A stretch of 64,000 nt of DNA from assembly GCF_018603905.1 (NCBI RefSeq), contig NZ_JAHFZZ010000006.1, positions 248,001 through 312,000 of the forward strand, in the 5' to 3' direction. This DNA is from Nonomuraea sp. NEAU-A123. GTDB lineage: Bacteria; Actinomycetota; Actinomycetes; Streptosporangiales; Streptosporangiaceae. The notes under the pieces were generated by a model that saw only the letters and a list, made by a program, of their open reading frames with translations, did not search any database and had not been told where the DNA came from. The position numbers and the translations under genes were made by a program. This document shows positions 53,301-62,116 of this stretch, in pieces (the stretch's first letter is position 1; each line of letters opens with the position of its first letter).

Positions 53301-54278
53301 TCATGACAGCTCCTCCAGTGCCTTCTTCAGGCGCATCAGCAGGGCCAGGTCCGTGGGGTCCGCCGAGATCGGCGGGCCGAGCGGCAGGCCCCGGGCGGCG
53401 GAATCGTGTGCCGGCCGCTGGTCGGCCGCGCCAGGCACCCGCCGCGGCAGCACGCCCTGCCGGTCCCCGACGGCTTGCCCCGCGCCCTCTCCTGCGGCCT
53501 GCGGCGCGCCGTCTTTGGTGGCTTCTGTCGCGTCGTCCGTGGCGGTGGGCGCCGGGCCGCCTGCCGCGTGCCGTGCCGTGCCTTCCTTGGTGGCCCGCGT
53601 GGTGGTCGCGCCCTTGGCGTGGGTGGGGGCGGTCTCTGCGGGGGGTGCCAGCAGCCCGGCCGCGGCCATCCGCCGTACGGCCAGCAGCACCGAATAGCCG
53701 GACCGGCCGAGCCGTTTGGCCAGGTCAAGCGGTGTCGCCTCGGCATCGGCCCCGGTGACGACCTCCCACTGGACCGAGTCCAGCATCACCCCGTTCCCCG
53801 GCAGCCGCGGCAGCGGCCGTACCGGAGCCGTGTCCAGCAGGGCGGACGGCCAGATCTGCGCGAGATAGGCCCGGCGGCGCGCGCACTCGCGCATCAGCCC
53901 CGCCACGTCGAAGTACCACTGCCCGCCCAGCCAGTGCTGCTCGCCGGGCCGGAACTTCGGCCGGTTCCCGCCGACCGGCAGCAGGAAGAACGCGGCGTCC
54001 AGGACCGCCCCGAGCACGCAGTACTGCAGTTCGCCCAGCGTGACGGGCCCTTCTTCCAGCAGCCGCCGGCAGCCCCCGTCGGCCTGCAACCGGCGCAGCG
54101 CGGCCTCCGGCAGCCGCCCCCGCGCCGCCAGCACGCGCTCGACGCCGGGCGTGTGGGCGCACTCCATGTACGTGACGCGGCCCTCGCTGAGGAAGATCGT
54201 CCCGGCCCGGCCCACACGGAGGGCGCCCGTGGAGCGTTCACGGGCGAGACCGGCCAGGAGTGTGTCCAGCGGTGCCAT
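53301..54278 (-). CDS. DUF4388 (PATAN-like) protein with winged-helix-like and Ala/Thr linker regions
   Basis: This 325-aa protein begins with a DUF4388 domain (LDTLLAGLARERSTGALRVG, GTIFLSEGRVTYMECAHTPG). Then a helical region (YFDVAGLMRECARRRAYLAQ) and a winged-helix-like segment (TPLDLAKRLGRSGYSVLLAV) follow. Residues about 205-300 form a low-complexity Ala/Thr/Gly linker and a final helix is DLALLMRLKKALEEL. DUF4388 is found with Roadblock and GTPase signalling in bacteria. It is the central gene of the four-gene operon. Confidence 0.78.
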   Translation of the reverse strand: MAPLDTLLAGLARERSTGALRVGRAGTIFLSEGRVTYMECAHTPGVERVLAARGRLPEAALRRLQADGGCRRLLEEGPVTLGELQYCVLGAVLDAAFFLLPVGGNRPKFRPGEQHWLGGQWYFDVAGLMRECARRRAYLAQIWPSALLDTAPVRPLPRLPGNGVMLDSVQWEVVTGADAEATPLDLAKRLGRSGYSVLLAVRRMAAAGLLAPPAETAPTHAKGATTTRATKEGTARHAAGGPAPTATDDATEATKDGAPQAAGEGAGQAVGDRQGVLPRRVPGAADQRPAHDSAARGLPLGPPISADPTDLALLMRLKKALEELS

Positions 54279-54281
54279 GGT

Positions 54282-54659
54282 TCAGGTCAGCAACTGGCTG
54301 GAGATGGCTTGCAGGCGATAGCGCGCCAGGGCGAGGTTCGACCGTTCCAAGTCGAGGCGCAGGTAAATGATGAGAGGCCCCTCGAATACTGTTTCCAGCA
54401 TTCTGAGTAAATGGTGGCCTTTGTCGGTAGTGACCAGCATGTCGTCAATGCGGACCGTCTCGCCGGGGCAGGAGCGGGCCAGGCCGTCCATCGTCGCGCG
54501 CAGCGTCTCGGTCAGGGCGGCGGCGGAGCTCTCTGCGTCCACACCCTGCGGCGGGCCGCTGATGGCCACGGCCATGCCGCTCGTCTGGTCGAGGAGCATC
54601 GCGTCCAATGCCCCTGGTATCGCCATGACCTCGGTCAGGCAGTCGTCCAGTCCCAGCAC
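54282..54659 (-). CDS. Roadblock/LC7-like protein
   Basis: This 125-aa protein (GTG 54659, with GGAGG 6 bases upstream; GTG 54665 is too close to it) has VMAIPGALDAMLLDQTSGMA and ends RSNLALARYRLQAISSQL. The last helix, (A/S)NLA(M/L)AR(H/Y)(Q/R)L, matches the last gene of the operon, so the two are probably paralogues. It is the first gene, 3 bp before the DUF4388 gene. Confidence 0.78.
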   Translation of the reverse strand: MLGLDDCLTEVMAIPGALDAMLLDQTSGMAVAISGPPQGVDAESSAAALTETLRATMDGLARSCPGETVRIDDMLVTTDKGHHLLRMLETVFEGPLIIYLRLDLERSNLALARYRLQAISSQLLT

Positions 54660-54878
54660 GTGCACCCTCCCACGCCGTCGTGAGGACTGAGCCAGCGTAG
54701 GAGCGATGGATGGCAGCGTGGTGATCGCATAAAAGCGGGATATGTATGAAGTTGAAGATGTCTATGGCCAGGGTGGAGAAAAACCTAACCGCGACGGAGA
54801 TTTTCCGAATTCACGGGTATTGCTCGCGACATTGAAGAATTTCGTTCACATTATCTGCGGCCGGATACTCTTGGAGAC

Positions 54879-55481
54879 ATGAAGATTCTTCTTTTTGGCG
54901 CGACCGGCATGGTCGGTCAGCGCATCGCCGCCGAACTCGCGAACCATGGCCACGAGGTGACCGGTGTCAGCAGGTCGGGGCCGGTCAAGGGAGACGTGCG
55001 CGACACCGCCACCCTCGCCCGCGGCCACGACGTGGTGATCTCCGCGATCGCTCCGCCCCGCGACGGGAGCGAGCCCGAGGAGCCGTTCCTCGACGTCCAC
55101 CGCGCCCTCATCGACGGCGTCCGCGCCGCCGGGGTCCGGCGGCTCATCGTCGTCGGCGGCGCTGGCAGCCTTCAGGTGGCGCCCGATCTCGACCTGGTCG
55201 ACGCGCCCGGGTTCCCGGAGATCTACAAGAAGGAGGCGCTGGCGCAGCGGGCCGCCCTGCGTCTCTACCGCGAGGTCGACGACCTCGACTGGACGTACGT
55301 CTCCCCGGCCGCCGAGATCGCGCCCGGTGAGCGTACCGGCCACTACCGGGTCGGCGGCGACCAGCTCCTCGCGGACGCCGAGGGCAACAGCCGCATCTCC
55401 GCCGAGGACTACGCGGTCGCGATCGCCGACGAGGTGGACAAGGGTGAGCACCCGCGCCGGCGGATCACGGTCGCCTACTGA
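54879..55481 (+). CDS. NAD(P)-binding Rossmann-fold protein (NmrA/atypical SDR)
   Basis: This 200-aa protein has the N-terminal motif GATGMVGQ at residues 7-14, an R in VTGVSRSG for NADP, and SAIAPPRDG as in YwnB/NAD(P)H-binding family proteins. No Tyr-Lys catalytic pair is clear, so it may sense redox state or have unknown reductase activity. It ends 7 bp inside the convergent DUF4032 gene. Confidence 0.85.
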   Translation: MKILLFGATGMVGQRIAAELANHGHEVTGVSRSGPVKGDVRDTATLARGHDVVISAIAPPRDGSEPEEPFLDVHRALIDGVRAAGVRRLIVVGGAGSLQVAPDLDLVDAPGFPEIYKKEALAQRAALRLYREVDDLDWTYVSPAAEIAPGERTGHYRVGGDQLLADAEGNSRISAEDYAVAIADEVDKGEHPRRRITVAY

Positions 55482-56710
55482 AGCTCGGCGGACTCCTCGG
55501 AGAGGCCGCCCGGCTCCTCGGGCAGGAGCGCCTTCTCATCGGGTTTGTGGACGAGCACCTTGTCCACGTACGACTTCACCGCGGCCGCGATGCCGACATC
55601 GGCCCCGGCCGCCTCCGACAGGTACCACCGGTGGTCCAGCACCTCGTGGAACAGCTGCGCGGGCTCCAGCTTCCCGCGCAGCCGGGCCGGAATGCCCTCC
55701 ACCGTCGGCTGGAACACCTCGGCCAGCCACCGGTGCGCCACGATGGCCTCGTCCTCGTGCCGCAGGCCCTTGGCGACCCGGAACCCGTCGAGGTCGTTCA
55801 GCAGCCGCCTGGCCTGGTTCTCCTCGACGTCGAGCCCGGTGAGCCGGAGCAGCCGCCGCTGGTGGTGTCCCGAGTCGACGACCTTGGGCCGCACGATGAG
55901 CCGCCCGGTGCCGACCTTGCGGCGGACCATCATCTCGGCCACGTCGAAGCCCAGCAGGTTGAGCCGCCTGATCCGCTGCTCCACCCGGTGCCAGTCGACC
56001 TCCTCGATGATCTCGTCCTGCGTGATCTCGTTCCACAGCCGGTGGTAACGGGTCACGATGTCTTCGGCGGTGTCCATCGGGTCGATCGACGGGTGCAGCA
56101 GCTCGCCGGCCTCCAGGTCGAGCATCTCGCCGAAGATGTTCGTGTGCGCGGCGTCGATGTCGGCGAGTCGCTGGCCCTCACTGATCATCGGGTGCATCTC
56201 GCCGGTCTCCGCGTCCACGAGGTAGGCGGCGAACGCGCCCGCGTCCCTGCGGAACAGCGTGTTCGACAGCGAGCAGTCGCCCCAGAAGAAGCCGGTCAGG
56301 TGCAGCCGCACCAGCAGCACGGCCAGCGCGTCCAGCAGCCGGGTGAGCGTGTCGGGCCGCAGCGTCCCCGACATGACCGCGCGGTACGGGAGCGAGAACT
56401 GCAGGTGCCGGGTGATCAGCGCCGCGTCGAGGTCCTCGTCCCGGCCGGTGACGTAGGCGATCGGCTCGACCGACGGCGCATCGAGCCTGGCCAGGTCCCA
56501 CAGCAGTTGGTACTCCCGCTTGGCGTACCGCTCGCTGATCTCCTTGATCGCGTACACCTTGCCGGACAGCCTGACGAACCGCACCACGTGCCGCGAGATA
56601 CCGCGCGGGAGATCGACCAGATGATGCGACGGCCAGTCGGCGAGAGGGACATCCCATGGCAGGCGGATCAGGTCGGGGTCACCGAGCGCGCCGGTGATCT
56701 GAAGGGGCAT
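55475..56710 (-). CDS. DUF4032 / lipopolysaccharide-kinase-like protein
   Basis: This 411-aa protein has a kinase-like core: ERYAKREYQLLWDLARLDAP and LTGFFWGDCSLSNTLFRRDA, in which WGDCSLSN is like the protein-kinase HGDLxxxN loop, then AYLVDAETGE as the DFG-like step. The C-terminal half is the DUF4032 domain (VAHRWLAEVFQPTVEGIPAR, ELFHEVLDHRWYLSE-type end). The substrate is unknown. It is divergent from the DUF885 gene; promoters share a 23-bp gap. Confidence 0.82.
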   Translation of the reverse strand: MPLQITGALGDPDLIRLPWDVPLADWPSHHLVDLPRGISRHVVRFVRLSGKVYAIKEISERYAKREYQLLWDLARLDAPSVEPIAYVTGRDEDLDAALITRHLQFSLPYRAVMSGTLRPDTLTRLLDALAVLLVRLHLTGFFWGDCSLSNTLFRRDAGAFAAYLVDAETGEMHPMISEGQRLADIDAAHTNIFGEMLDLEAGELLHPSIDPMDTAEDIVTRYHRLWNEITQDEIIEEVDWHRVEQRIRRLNLLGFDVAEMMVRRKVGTGRLIVRPKVVDSGHHQRRLLRLTGLDVEENQARRLLNDLDGFRVAKGLRHEDEAIVAHRWLAEVFQPTVEGIPARLRGKLEPAQLFHEVLDHRWYLSEAAGADVGIAAAVKSYVDKVLVHKPDEKALLPEEPGGLSEESAELQ

Positions 56711-56733
56711 AAAGCCCAGGATATTGTGCGAAC

Positions 56734-58302
56734 GTGGACGAGTTTCTCAAGTGGTACTTTTCCGGCCGTCCCGTCGTCGCCAGCTACCTGGGAGCCGACG
56801 GCTACGATCACACGCTCGGCGACTTCACCGCCGCCGCCTTCGCCGCCCGCGAGCGGGAAGAGGTCCTCTGGCTGGACCGGCTCTCCAGGCTGGAGACCGC
56901 CACGCCGGACGACGCCATCGACAGGGATCTCGTCCTGTCGCAGCTGAGGGGCTCCATCGCCCTGGCATCCTGGCCGGACTGGCGGCGCGACCCGGCCGCC
57001 TACCTGTCGGCGATCTTCACCTCCATGTTCACGCCGTTCCAGCAGCGGCTCAAGCCCGAGCCCGAGCTGGTGTCCGCCGCCGTCTCCCGCCTGGCCGAGG
57101 TGCCGGACGTGCTGGCCGCCTGCCGTACCAACCTCGACGCCGATCTCGCCGCGCCGCTGCTGGTCCAGCGCGGGCTCGGACAGGCGCGCACCGGACGCAA
57201 CTTCCTCACCAGAACCGTCCCGTCGATGGTGACGGACCCCGACCTGCGCACGAAGCTCGCGGACGCCGCCGAACCGGCCGCCGCCGCGTTCGACGCGTTC
57301 GTCACCTTCCTCGAGGGATTCGAGTGCGGCGGCACCTGGCGGATGGGTGAGCCGCTCTACTCCACGCTGCTGCGCGAGCGCGAGCTGCTCGGGTACGGCG
57401 CCGCCGAGCTGCACCGCAAGGGCGAGGCGGCCTGGGCGTCGCTGGACACGCGGATGCGCGAGGTCACCATGAGGCTCAACGGCACCGAGGACTGGCGGGC
57501 CGCGATGGAGTCCCTGATGGACGACCATCCCGCCACGCTGGCCGACATGCGGGCCGAGTACGAGGCCGAGACCCGGCGGGCCCGCGAGTTCGTCAGGGAG
57601 CGCGACCTGGTCACCTTCGCCGAGGGGGAGGAGTGCCTCGTGCTGCCCTCGGCCGAATACACCAGGCCGATCCTCGCCGTCGCCCACTACCTGGCGCCGC
57701 CGCCGCTGAGCAGCTCGCGCACCGGCGTGTTCTTCGTGCCGTACACGCCCGACGACTTCACCGAGGAGCAGGTACGCCAGCGCCTGCGGACGAACTCGCG
57801 GGCCCAGATGCCGTCGATCGCCGTCCACGAGGCCTACCCCGGCCACCACTGGCACCTGTCGCACATGGCGAGCAACACCCGGACCGTGCGCAACGTGTTC
57901 CGCACCCCGTACTTCACCGAGGGCTGGGCCCTCTACGTCGAGAAGCTGCTGCACGAGCAGGGCTACTTCGACACGCTCGCCACCGAGCTGGCGCACCTGG
58001 ACTGCCGCATCTTCCGCGCGGCCCGCATCGTGGTGGACACGGCGCTGCACTGCGAGGACATGTCGATCGAGGAGGCGGAGACGTTCATGGCGACGAAGGC
58101 GTCGCTGTCTCCCGGGACGGCCCAGGGGGAGGTCAGCCGGTACTGCGCCTGGCCCACGCAGGCGCCGTCGTACCTGACGGGGGCGATCGAGATCGACCGG
58201 ATCAGGGAGTCGTACGAGGGGCCGCTGAAGTCGTTCCACGACAAGATCGCGGGCTCGGGCGGGCTGCCACTGGGACTGGCTGAACAGGCGGCACACCTGT
58301 AG
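56734..58302 (+). CDS. DUF885-family metallopeptidase-like protein
   Basis: This 522-aa cytosolic protein has the zinc motif HEAYPGHHWH with H365, E366, H371 and H372. This is followed by FRTPYFTEGWALYVEKLLHE, which carries the downstream Glu. DUF885 proteins resemble M32-like thermolysin-fold peptidases; most remain uncharacterised. It starts at GTG 56734, 23 bp from the divergent gene, possibly with a short leader. It ends 18 bp from the convergent aldolase gene. Confidence 0.88.
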   Translation: MDEFLKWYFSGRPVVASYLGADGYDHTLGDFTAAAFAAREREEVLWLDRLSRLETATPDDAIDRDLVLSQLRGSIALASWPDWRRDPAAYLSAIFTSMFTPFQQRLKPEPELVSAAVSRLAEVPDVLAACRTNLDADLAAPLLVQRGLGQARTGRNFLTRTVPSMVTDPDLRTKLADAAEPAAAAFDAFVTFLEGFECGGTWRMGEPLYSTLLRERELLGYGAAELHRKGEAAWASLDTRMREVTMRLNGTEDWRAAMESLMDDHPATLADMRAEYEAETRRAREFVRERDLVTFAEGEECLVLPSAEYTRPILAVAHYLAPPPLSSSRTGVFFVPYTPDDFTEEQVRQRLRTNSRAQMPSIAVHEAYPGHHWHLSHMASNTRTVRNVFRTPYFTEGWALYVEKLLHEQGYFDTLATELAHLDCRIFRAARIVVDTALHCEDMSIEEAETFMATKASLSPGTAQGEVSRYCAWPTQAPSYLTGAIEIDRIRESYEGPLKSFHDKIAGSGGLPLGLAEQAAHL

Positions 58303-58320
58303 TTCATTGCGGCCGGCTCG

Positions 58321-58959
58321 TCAGGGCGTGCGGCGGGGGAAGGCCGGGGGGTTGAGCGCGCGGTCTACCACGGCCGCGAGCTGCTCGTCGGTCAGGATCG
58401 TGGGCTTGCCGACGCTCAGCCCCCGCACATACACCTCACACAGCCATTCCAGCAGGCGGGTGGCCTCGAAGGCCTGTTCCAGCGTGGCGCCGATGGTGAC
58501 GCCGCCGTGGTTGGCCATGAGCGCCGCCTGCCTGCCCTCCAGCGCCGCCCGTACGTTGGCCGCCAGCTCCGGCGTCCCGTACGTCGCGTACTCGGCCACC
58601 CGCACCACCCCGCCCAGCAGCAGCGCGTTGTAGTGGACCGCCGGCAGCTCGGTCATCGTGGTGGCCACCACCGTCCCGAACACCGAGTGCGTGTGGACGA
58701 TGGCCTGCGCGGCGGTGGTCTCGTAGACGGCCAGGTGCATCGGCGTCTCCGAGGACGGCTGCAGGTCGCCTTCGATCAGGTAGCCCTCGATGTCCACGAT
58801 CGGGCACATCTCCGGCGTCAGCCGGTCGAGCGCGACTCCGGACGGCGTGACCGCGACCAGTTCGCCCTGACGGACGCTCAGGTTGCCCGACGTGCCGATG
58901 ACCAGGCCTTGCTCGACGGCTCTCCGTCCGTACTCGCACAGCTGCTCGCGGGGGCTCAT
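58321..58959 (-). CDS. Class II aldolase/adducin-family protein (fuculose-phosphate aldolase-like)
   Basis: This 212-aa protein has the phosphate-binding GTSGNLS at residues 22-28, catalytic Glu71 (PSSETPMH), zinc ligands H89 and H91 (VHTHS) and H151 (ANHGG). All active-site residues are present, so it is a real aldolase or decarboxylase. ATG 58959 was chosen because the longer frame has no support. Its substrate could come from the PfkB/TetR locus downstream, but there is no direct link. Confidence 0.9.
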   Translation of the reverse strand: MSPREQLCEYGRRAVEQGLVIGTSGNLSVRQGELVAVTPSGVALDRLTPEMCPIVDIEGYLIEGDLQPSSETPMHLAVYETTAAQAIVHTHSVFGTVVATTMTELPAVHYNALLLGGVVRVAEYATYGTPELAANVRAALEGRQAALMANHGGVTIGATLEQAFEATRLLEWLCEVYVRGLSVGKPTILTDEQLAAVVDRALNPPAFPRRTP

Positions 58960-59068
58960 GGCGGGCAATGTAGTCGGTCGTCCGAATTGCGGCAATGCCA
59001 TTGACGGCAGCGAGCCCTGAACCTATGTTCGAAATGTTGCATACCCCCGGTATGGAAGAGAGCTGGTC

Positions 59069-60097
59069 ATGAAGGCACCGCTCATCGCCGTCTACGGAGC
59101 AAACGGGCACACCGGCCGCCTGGTCGCCACCGAGCTCCTCTCGCGAGGCCAGGAGATCGTGCTGGCCGGGCGCAACGCGGAGGCCCTGCGCTCGCTCGCG
59201 GACGAACTGAACGCACCAGATCAGGTACGGACCCATCCGGCCGCCCTCGACGACCCGCCGGCCCTGCGCGAGCTGGCCGAGAGCGCCGCCGTGCTGATCC
59301 ACTGCGCCGGGCCGTTCACCCGGACCTGCGAGCCGATCGCCACCGCGGCCGTAGCGGCAGGCTGCCACTACATCGACCACGCCATCGAGCCGCATCCGGT
59401 GAAGTACCTGTTCGACAGCATGCAGGCCCCGGCCCAGCAGGCCGGGATCGTGATGATCCCGCAGCTGAGCTTCTACGGCGGCCTCGCCGACCTGCTCGCC
59501 GCCGCCGTGGCCGACGGGCTGCCCGGCGTCGACCGGGTGACGGTCGGCTACTCGGTGACAGGCTGGCGGATGACCCCCGCGGCCGTGAAGACCGCCGAAC
59601 TGCTGATCGGCGAGATCGACCGCGTGACGTACGCCGACGGCGCCCAGCGGGTCGGCCCCGTGGAGATCCGCAACACGGTCTTCCCGTTCCCGCCGCCGCT
59701 CGGACCGCGCACGATGATCGCCCCCTTCCCCTCGGGCGAGGTGGTCACGATCCCGCGGCACGTCCCCGCCAGGATGGTGGAGTCGCAGCTCACGGCCAGC
59801 ACGTTCGAGGAGGAGCAGATCTTCACCAGCCAGGACGCCACACCCGCCGACCGGGCCAGGACCAATTTCATGATCGCGGTCCAGATCACCTCACCGGGCG
59901 GCGGCGGGCGCAACGGTCACGTGCGGGGGAGCGACATCTGGTGGGTCGGCGCCCTGGCCTCGGTGGAGGCGGCGATCCGCCTGACAAGGGGCGAAGGCCC
60001 ACAGAAGACCGGCGTCCTCAGCACGGCGGAGGCATTCCCGGCCGAACCATTCCTCCGGCGAATGGAGGAACTGGGGGCATTCACGTTGCGCCTCTGA
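59069..60097 (+). CDS. Saccharopine dehydrogenase-like/enoyl reductase-like protein
   Basis: This 342-aa protein has a Rossmann motif GANGHTG at residues 10-16, LAGRNAEALRSLADEL after the second strand and a GCHYIDHAIEPH segment. The family includes saccharopine dehydrogenases and trans-acting enoyl reductases. No known pathway neighbours. The last codons (CGC CTC TGA) form the start of a 40-bp tandem repeat that continues past the gene. Confidence 0.8.
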   Translation: MKAPLIAVYGANGHTGRLVATELLSRGQEIVLAGRNAEALRSLADELNAPDQVRTHPAALDDPPALRELAESAAVLIHCAGPFTRTCEPIATAAVAAGCHYIDHAIEPHPVKYLFDSMQAPAQQAGIVMIPQLSFYGGLADLLAAAVADGLPGVDRVTVGYSVTGWRMTPAAVKTAELLIGEIDRVTYADGAQRVGPVEIRNTVFPFPPPLGPRTMIAPFPSGEVVTIPRHVPARMVESQLTASTFEEEQIFTSQDATPADRARTNFMIAVQITSPGGGGRNGHVRGSDIWWVGALASVEAAIRLTRGEGPQKTGVLSTAEAFPAEPFLRRMEELGAFTLRL

Positions 60098-60250
60098 CCG
60101 AGGACGAGGGGGAACCGGGTGACCGGGGCGCCTCTGATGGAGGGCAAGGGGCGTATAGGTGGCGGGGTGTCTCTGGCGGAGGGCGAGGGCTGAATCGGGT
60201 GACCGGGACGCCTCTGGCCGAGGATGAGGGACGAATCGGGTAACCAAGCG
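60091..60250. repeat. Four degenerate 40-bp tandem repeats after the reductase gene
   Basis: Units begin at 60091, 60131, 60171 and 60211, each starting (C/T)CTCTG and ending near GGGTGACCGGG or a relative. The first overlaps the gene's stop codon (60095-60097). The 40-bp period is not a multiple of three, so the repeat is not coding. Units 1 and 4 are most alike. Confidence 0.75.
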
Positions 60251-60279
60251 CCGTTGTGGCGGGACGTTGCGCCCGGTCA

Positions 60280-60307
60280 GCGGGCGTCTCCCTGGACAGA
60301 CGCCCGC
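60280..60307. terminator. Bidirectional stem-loop between convergent genes
   Basis: GCGGGCGTCT (60280-60289) and AGACGCCCGC (60298-60307) form a perfect 10-bp stem with an 8-base loop. It lies between the reductase gene (plus) and the tetR gene (minus), where a shared terminator is expected. No T-run. Confidence 0.65.
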
Positions 60308-60370
60308 CACTTGCGGCGGTTGGCGGGTGGGGCGGCTTGCCGTACAGGATGGAAGATCTTTTGAAAGAGG

Positions 60371-60955
60371 TCACAGCCGGTCGAGGGCGGAGAGCATCAG
60401 GCGCTCCAGGTCCACGCGGGCCAGGCGGTCGGGATAGAGCAGCAAGTGCAGGCTGAGCCCGTCGACCAGCGCCAGGAGGCGCTCGGCGACGTCGTCGAGA
60501 TTCTCGTCGGTGGCGAGCTCTCCCGCCGCCCGCGCCTCGCCGAGCAGCCGCCGCACGGCGGTGCGGAGCTCGGCGGCCTCGGCCCGCTGGACCTCGGCGA
60601 GGTGCTCCGAGGCCAGGCTGCGGCTCCAGAAGCTGACCTCCAGGCGCGTCTCCTGAGTACGTTCCGCGTCGAGGGGGAGGTTGTCCAGCAGCAGTTCGCG
60701 CAGTGCGGCCAGGCCGGTGGCGCCCTCGATCTTGCGCGTCAGCCGCTCGCGGATGCGCTGGTGCGACTGGCGCAGTGCCGACAGCAGGATCTCGTCCTTG
60801 TCGGCGAAGTAGTGCGCCAGCACGCCGTTGGAGTAGCCCGCCTCCTTGGCGATGGCGCGGGTCGTGGCGGCGTCGATGCCGTCCCTGACGATCACCCGGC
60901 GGGCGGCTGAGAGCACCTCGCGCCTGCGTTCGTCATGGTCAACGATCTTCGGCAT
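60371..60955 (-). CDS. TetR-family regulator (BetI-like)
   Basis: This 194-aa protein has HTH RREVLSAARRVIVRDGIDAA then TTRAIAKEAGYSNGVLAHYF (residues about 8-50), and a BetI/TetR_C_6-like ligand domain. ATG 60955 has AAGGGGG 7 bases upstream. It is divergent from the PfkB kinase operon and presumably binds the palindrome in the gap. Confidence 0.9.
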   Translation of the reverse strand: MPKIVDHDERRREVLSAARRVIVRDGIDAATTRAIAKEAGYSNGVLAHYFADKDEILLSALRQSHQRIRERLTRKIEGATGLAALRELLLDNLPLDAERTQETRLEVSFWSRSLASEHLAEVQRAEAAELRTAVRRLLGEARAAGELATDENLDDVAERLLALVDGLSLHLLLYPDRLARVDLERLMLSALDRL

Positions 60956-60989
60956 CCGGCGGCCCCCTTCTGGTGGTGTTCCGAGCATA

Positions 60990-61023
60990 TTGACTTTTTA
61001 TTCGGACGTCTGTCTATTTAGAC
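60990..61023 (+). promoter_or_regulatory. Promoter and operator of the PfkB operon
   Basis: TTGACT (60990-60995) and TCTATT (61013-61018) are 17 bp apart, giving a start point at about 61025-61026, i.e. the ATG itself. A palindrome GTCTATTTAGAC (61012-61023) overlaps the -10. This fits a leaderless mRNA repressed by the divergent TetR protein. Confidence 0.55.
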
Positions 61024-61025
61024 CC

Positions 61026-62027
61026 ATGACCGTGCCAACCGTCGCCACTGTCGGCGTACACATCGTCGATATCCTCGCCAGGCCCGTCTCGTACATCCCG
61101 GAAGGGCAGGACACCGCCCTGGTGGACCAGATCCGGCTGACCGCCGCCGGGTCCGCGGCCGGGACAGCGGTCGACCTGGTCAAACTGGGCAACGAGGTCG
61201 TCTCCATGGGCGCGATCGGGGACGACGAACTCGGCGACTTCCTGGTGGCGGTGATGACCAAGCGCGGCGTGGACGTCTCCCGGCTCACCCGCAAGACCGG
61301 AGAACAGACGGCGGCGTCGATCCTCCCGATCCGCCCCGACGGCGGCCGCCCCAGCTTCCACGTCCCCGGCGCGAACCTCGGAGTCACGCCGTCGGACCTG
61401 GACGTGGCGCGGCTGCGTGAGGTTCGGGCCGTCCACCTGGGTGGGATGGACGTGACGTTCGGGCTGGGGGATCCGGCGTTCTTCGCGCTGCTGGACTCGC
61501 TCCGGGCGGACGGGGTGATCGTGACGATGGACCTGCTGTCCGAGATGCCGGACCTGCTGGGGATGGCACGGGCATTCCTCCCGCATGTGGACTATGTCCT
61601 CCCGAACGACTCCCAGGCCCTCCTCATGGCAGCCGGCCTCACCACCGGTGTGCCGGCGGGGGACGCTTCTGGCACCGATTCGCCAACCGGAGACTCCGCT
61701 GGCGGATCGCTCGCGGAGGTGTCGGCGGCGGCGGTGGCGTTGCTGGCGGAAGGGCCGCGAGGGGTGCTCGTCACCATGGGAGGTGCGGGGAGCCTGGTGG
61801 TGACCGAGGCGGGGATCGAGCAGGTGCCCGCGCTCAAGGTCGAGGTCAGCGACACGACCGGGTGCGGGGACGCGTACTGTGCCGGGTTCATCACCGGTCT
61901 GCTGCACGGGCAGGACGTACTGGTCGCCGCCCGCTGGGGCACGGCCGCCGCCGCCCGAGTCGCCACCGGGCTCGGTTCGGACGCCGGCCTCACCGACCTC
62001 GAATCCACCCTCGCCCTCCTGACGTGA
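61026..62027 (+). CDS. PfkB-family carbohydrate kinase
   Basis: This 333-aa ribokinase-fold protein has an early glycine-rich loop (AAGSAAGTAVDLVKLGNEV) and the catalytic signature DTTGCGDAYCAGF, with TTGCGD at 277-282 (Cys replaces the usual Ala/Ala-Gly in GAGD). A Gly/Ser/Asp-rich insert spans about 207-229 (GVPAGDASGTDSPTGDSAGG). The substrate is unknown. It probably belongs to the same transcript as the aminotransferase at 62117. Confidence 0.88.
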   Translation: MTVPTVATVGVHIVDILARPVSYIPEGQDTALVDQIRLTAAGSAAGTAVDLVKLGNEVVSMGAIGDDELGDFLVAVMTKRGVDVSRLTRKTGEQTAASILPIRPDGGRPSFHVPGANLGVTPSDLDVARLREVRAVHLGGMDVTFGLGDPAFFALLDSLRADGVIVTMDLLSEMPDLLGMARAFLPHVDYVLPNDSQALLMAAGLTTGVPAGDASGTDSPTGDSAGGSLAEVSAAAVALLAEGPRGVLVTMGGAGSLVVTEAGIEQVPALKVEVSDTTGCGDAYCAGFITGLLHGQDVLVAARWGTAAAARVATGLGSDAGLTDLESTLALLT

Positions 62028-62116
62028 CCACAATGCCGACCGCGCTGAACCCCGGTCGTACCGGACTCCGGCCGCACTCAGTCCCGGCGTATTGAACTTG
62101 GAAAGAGGGATTTCAG

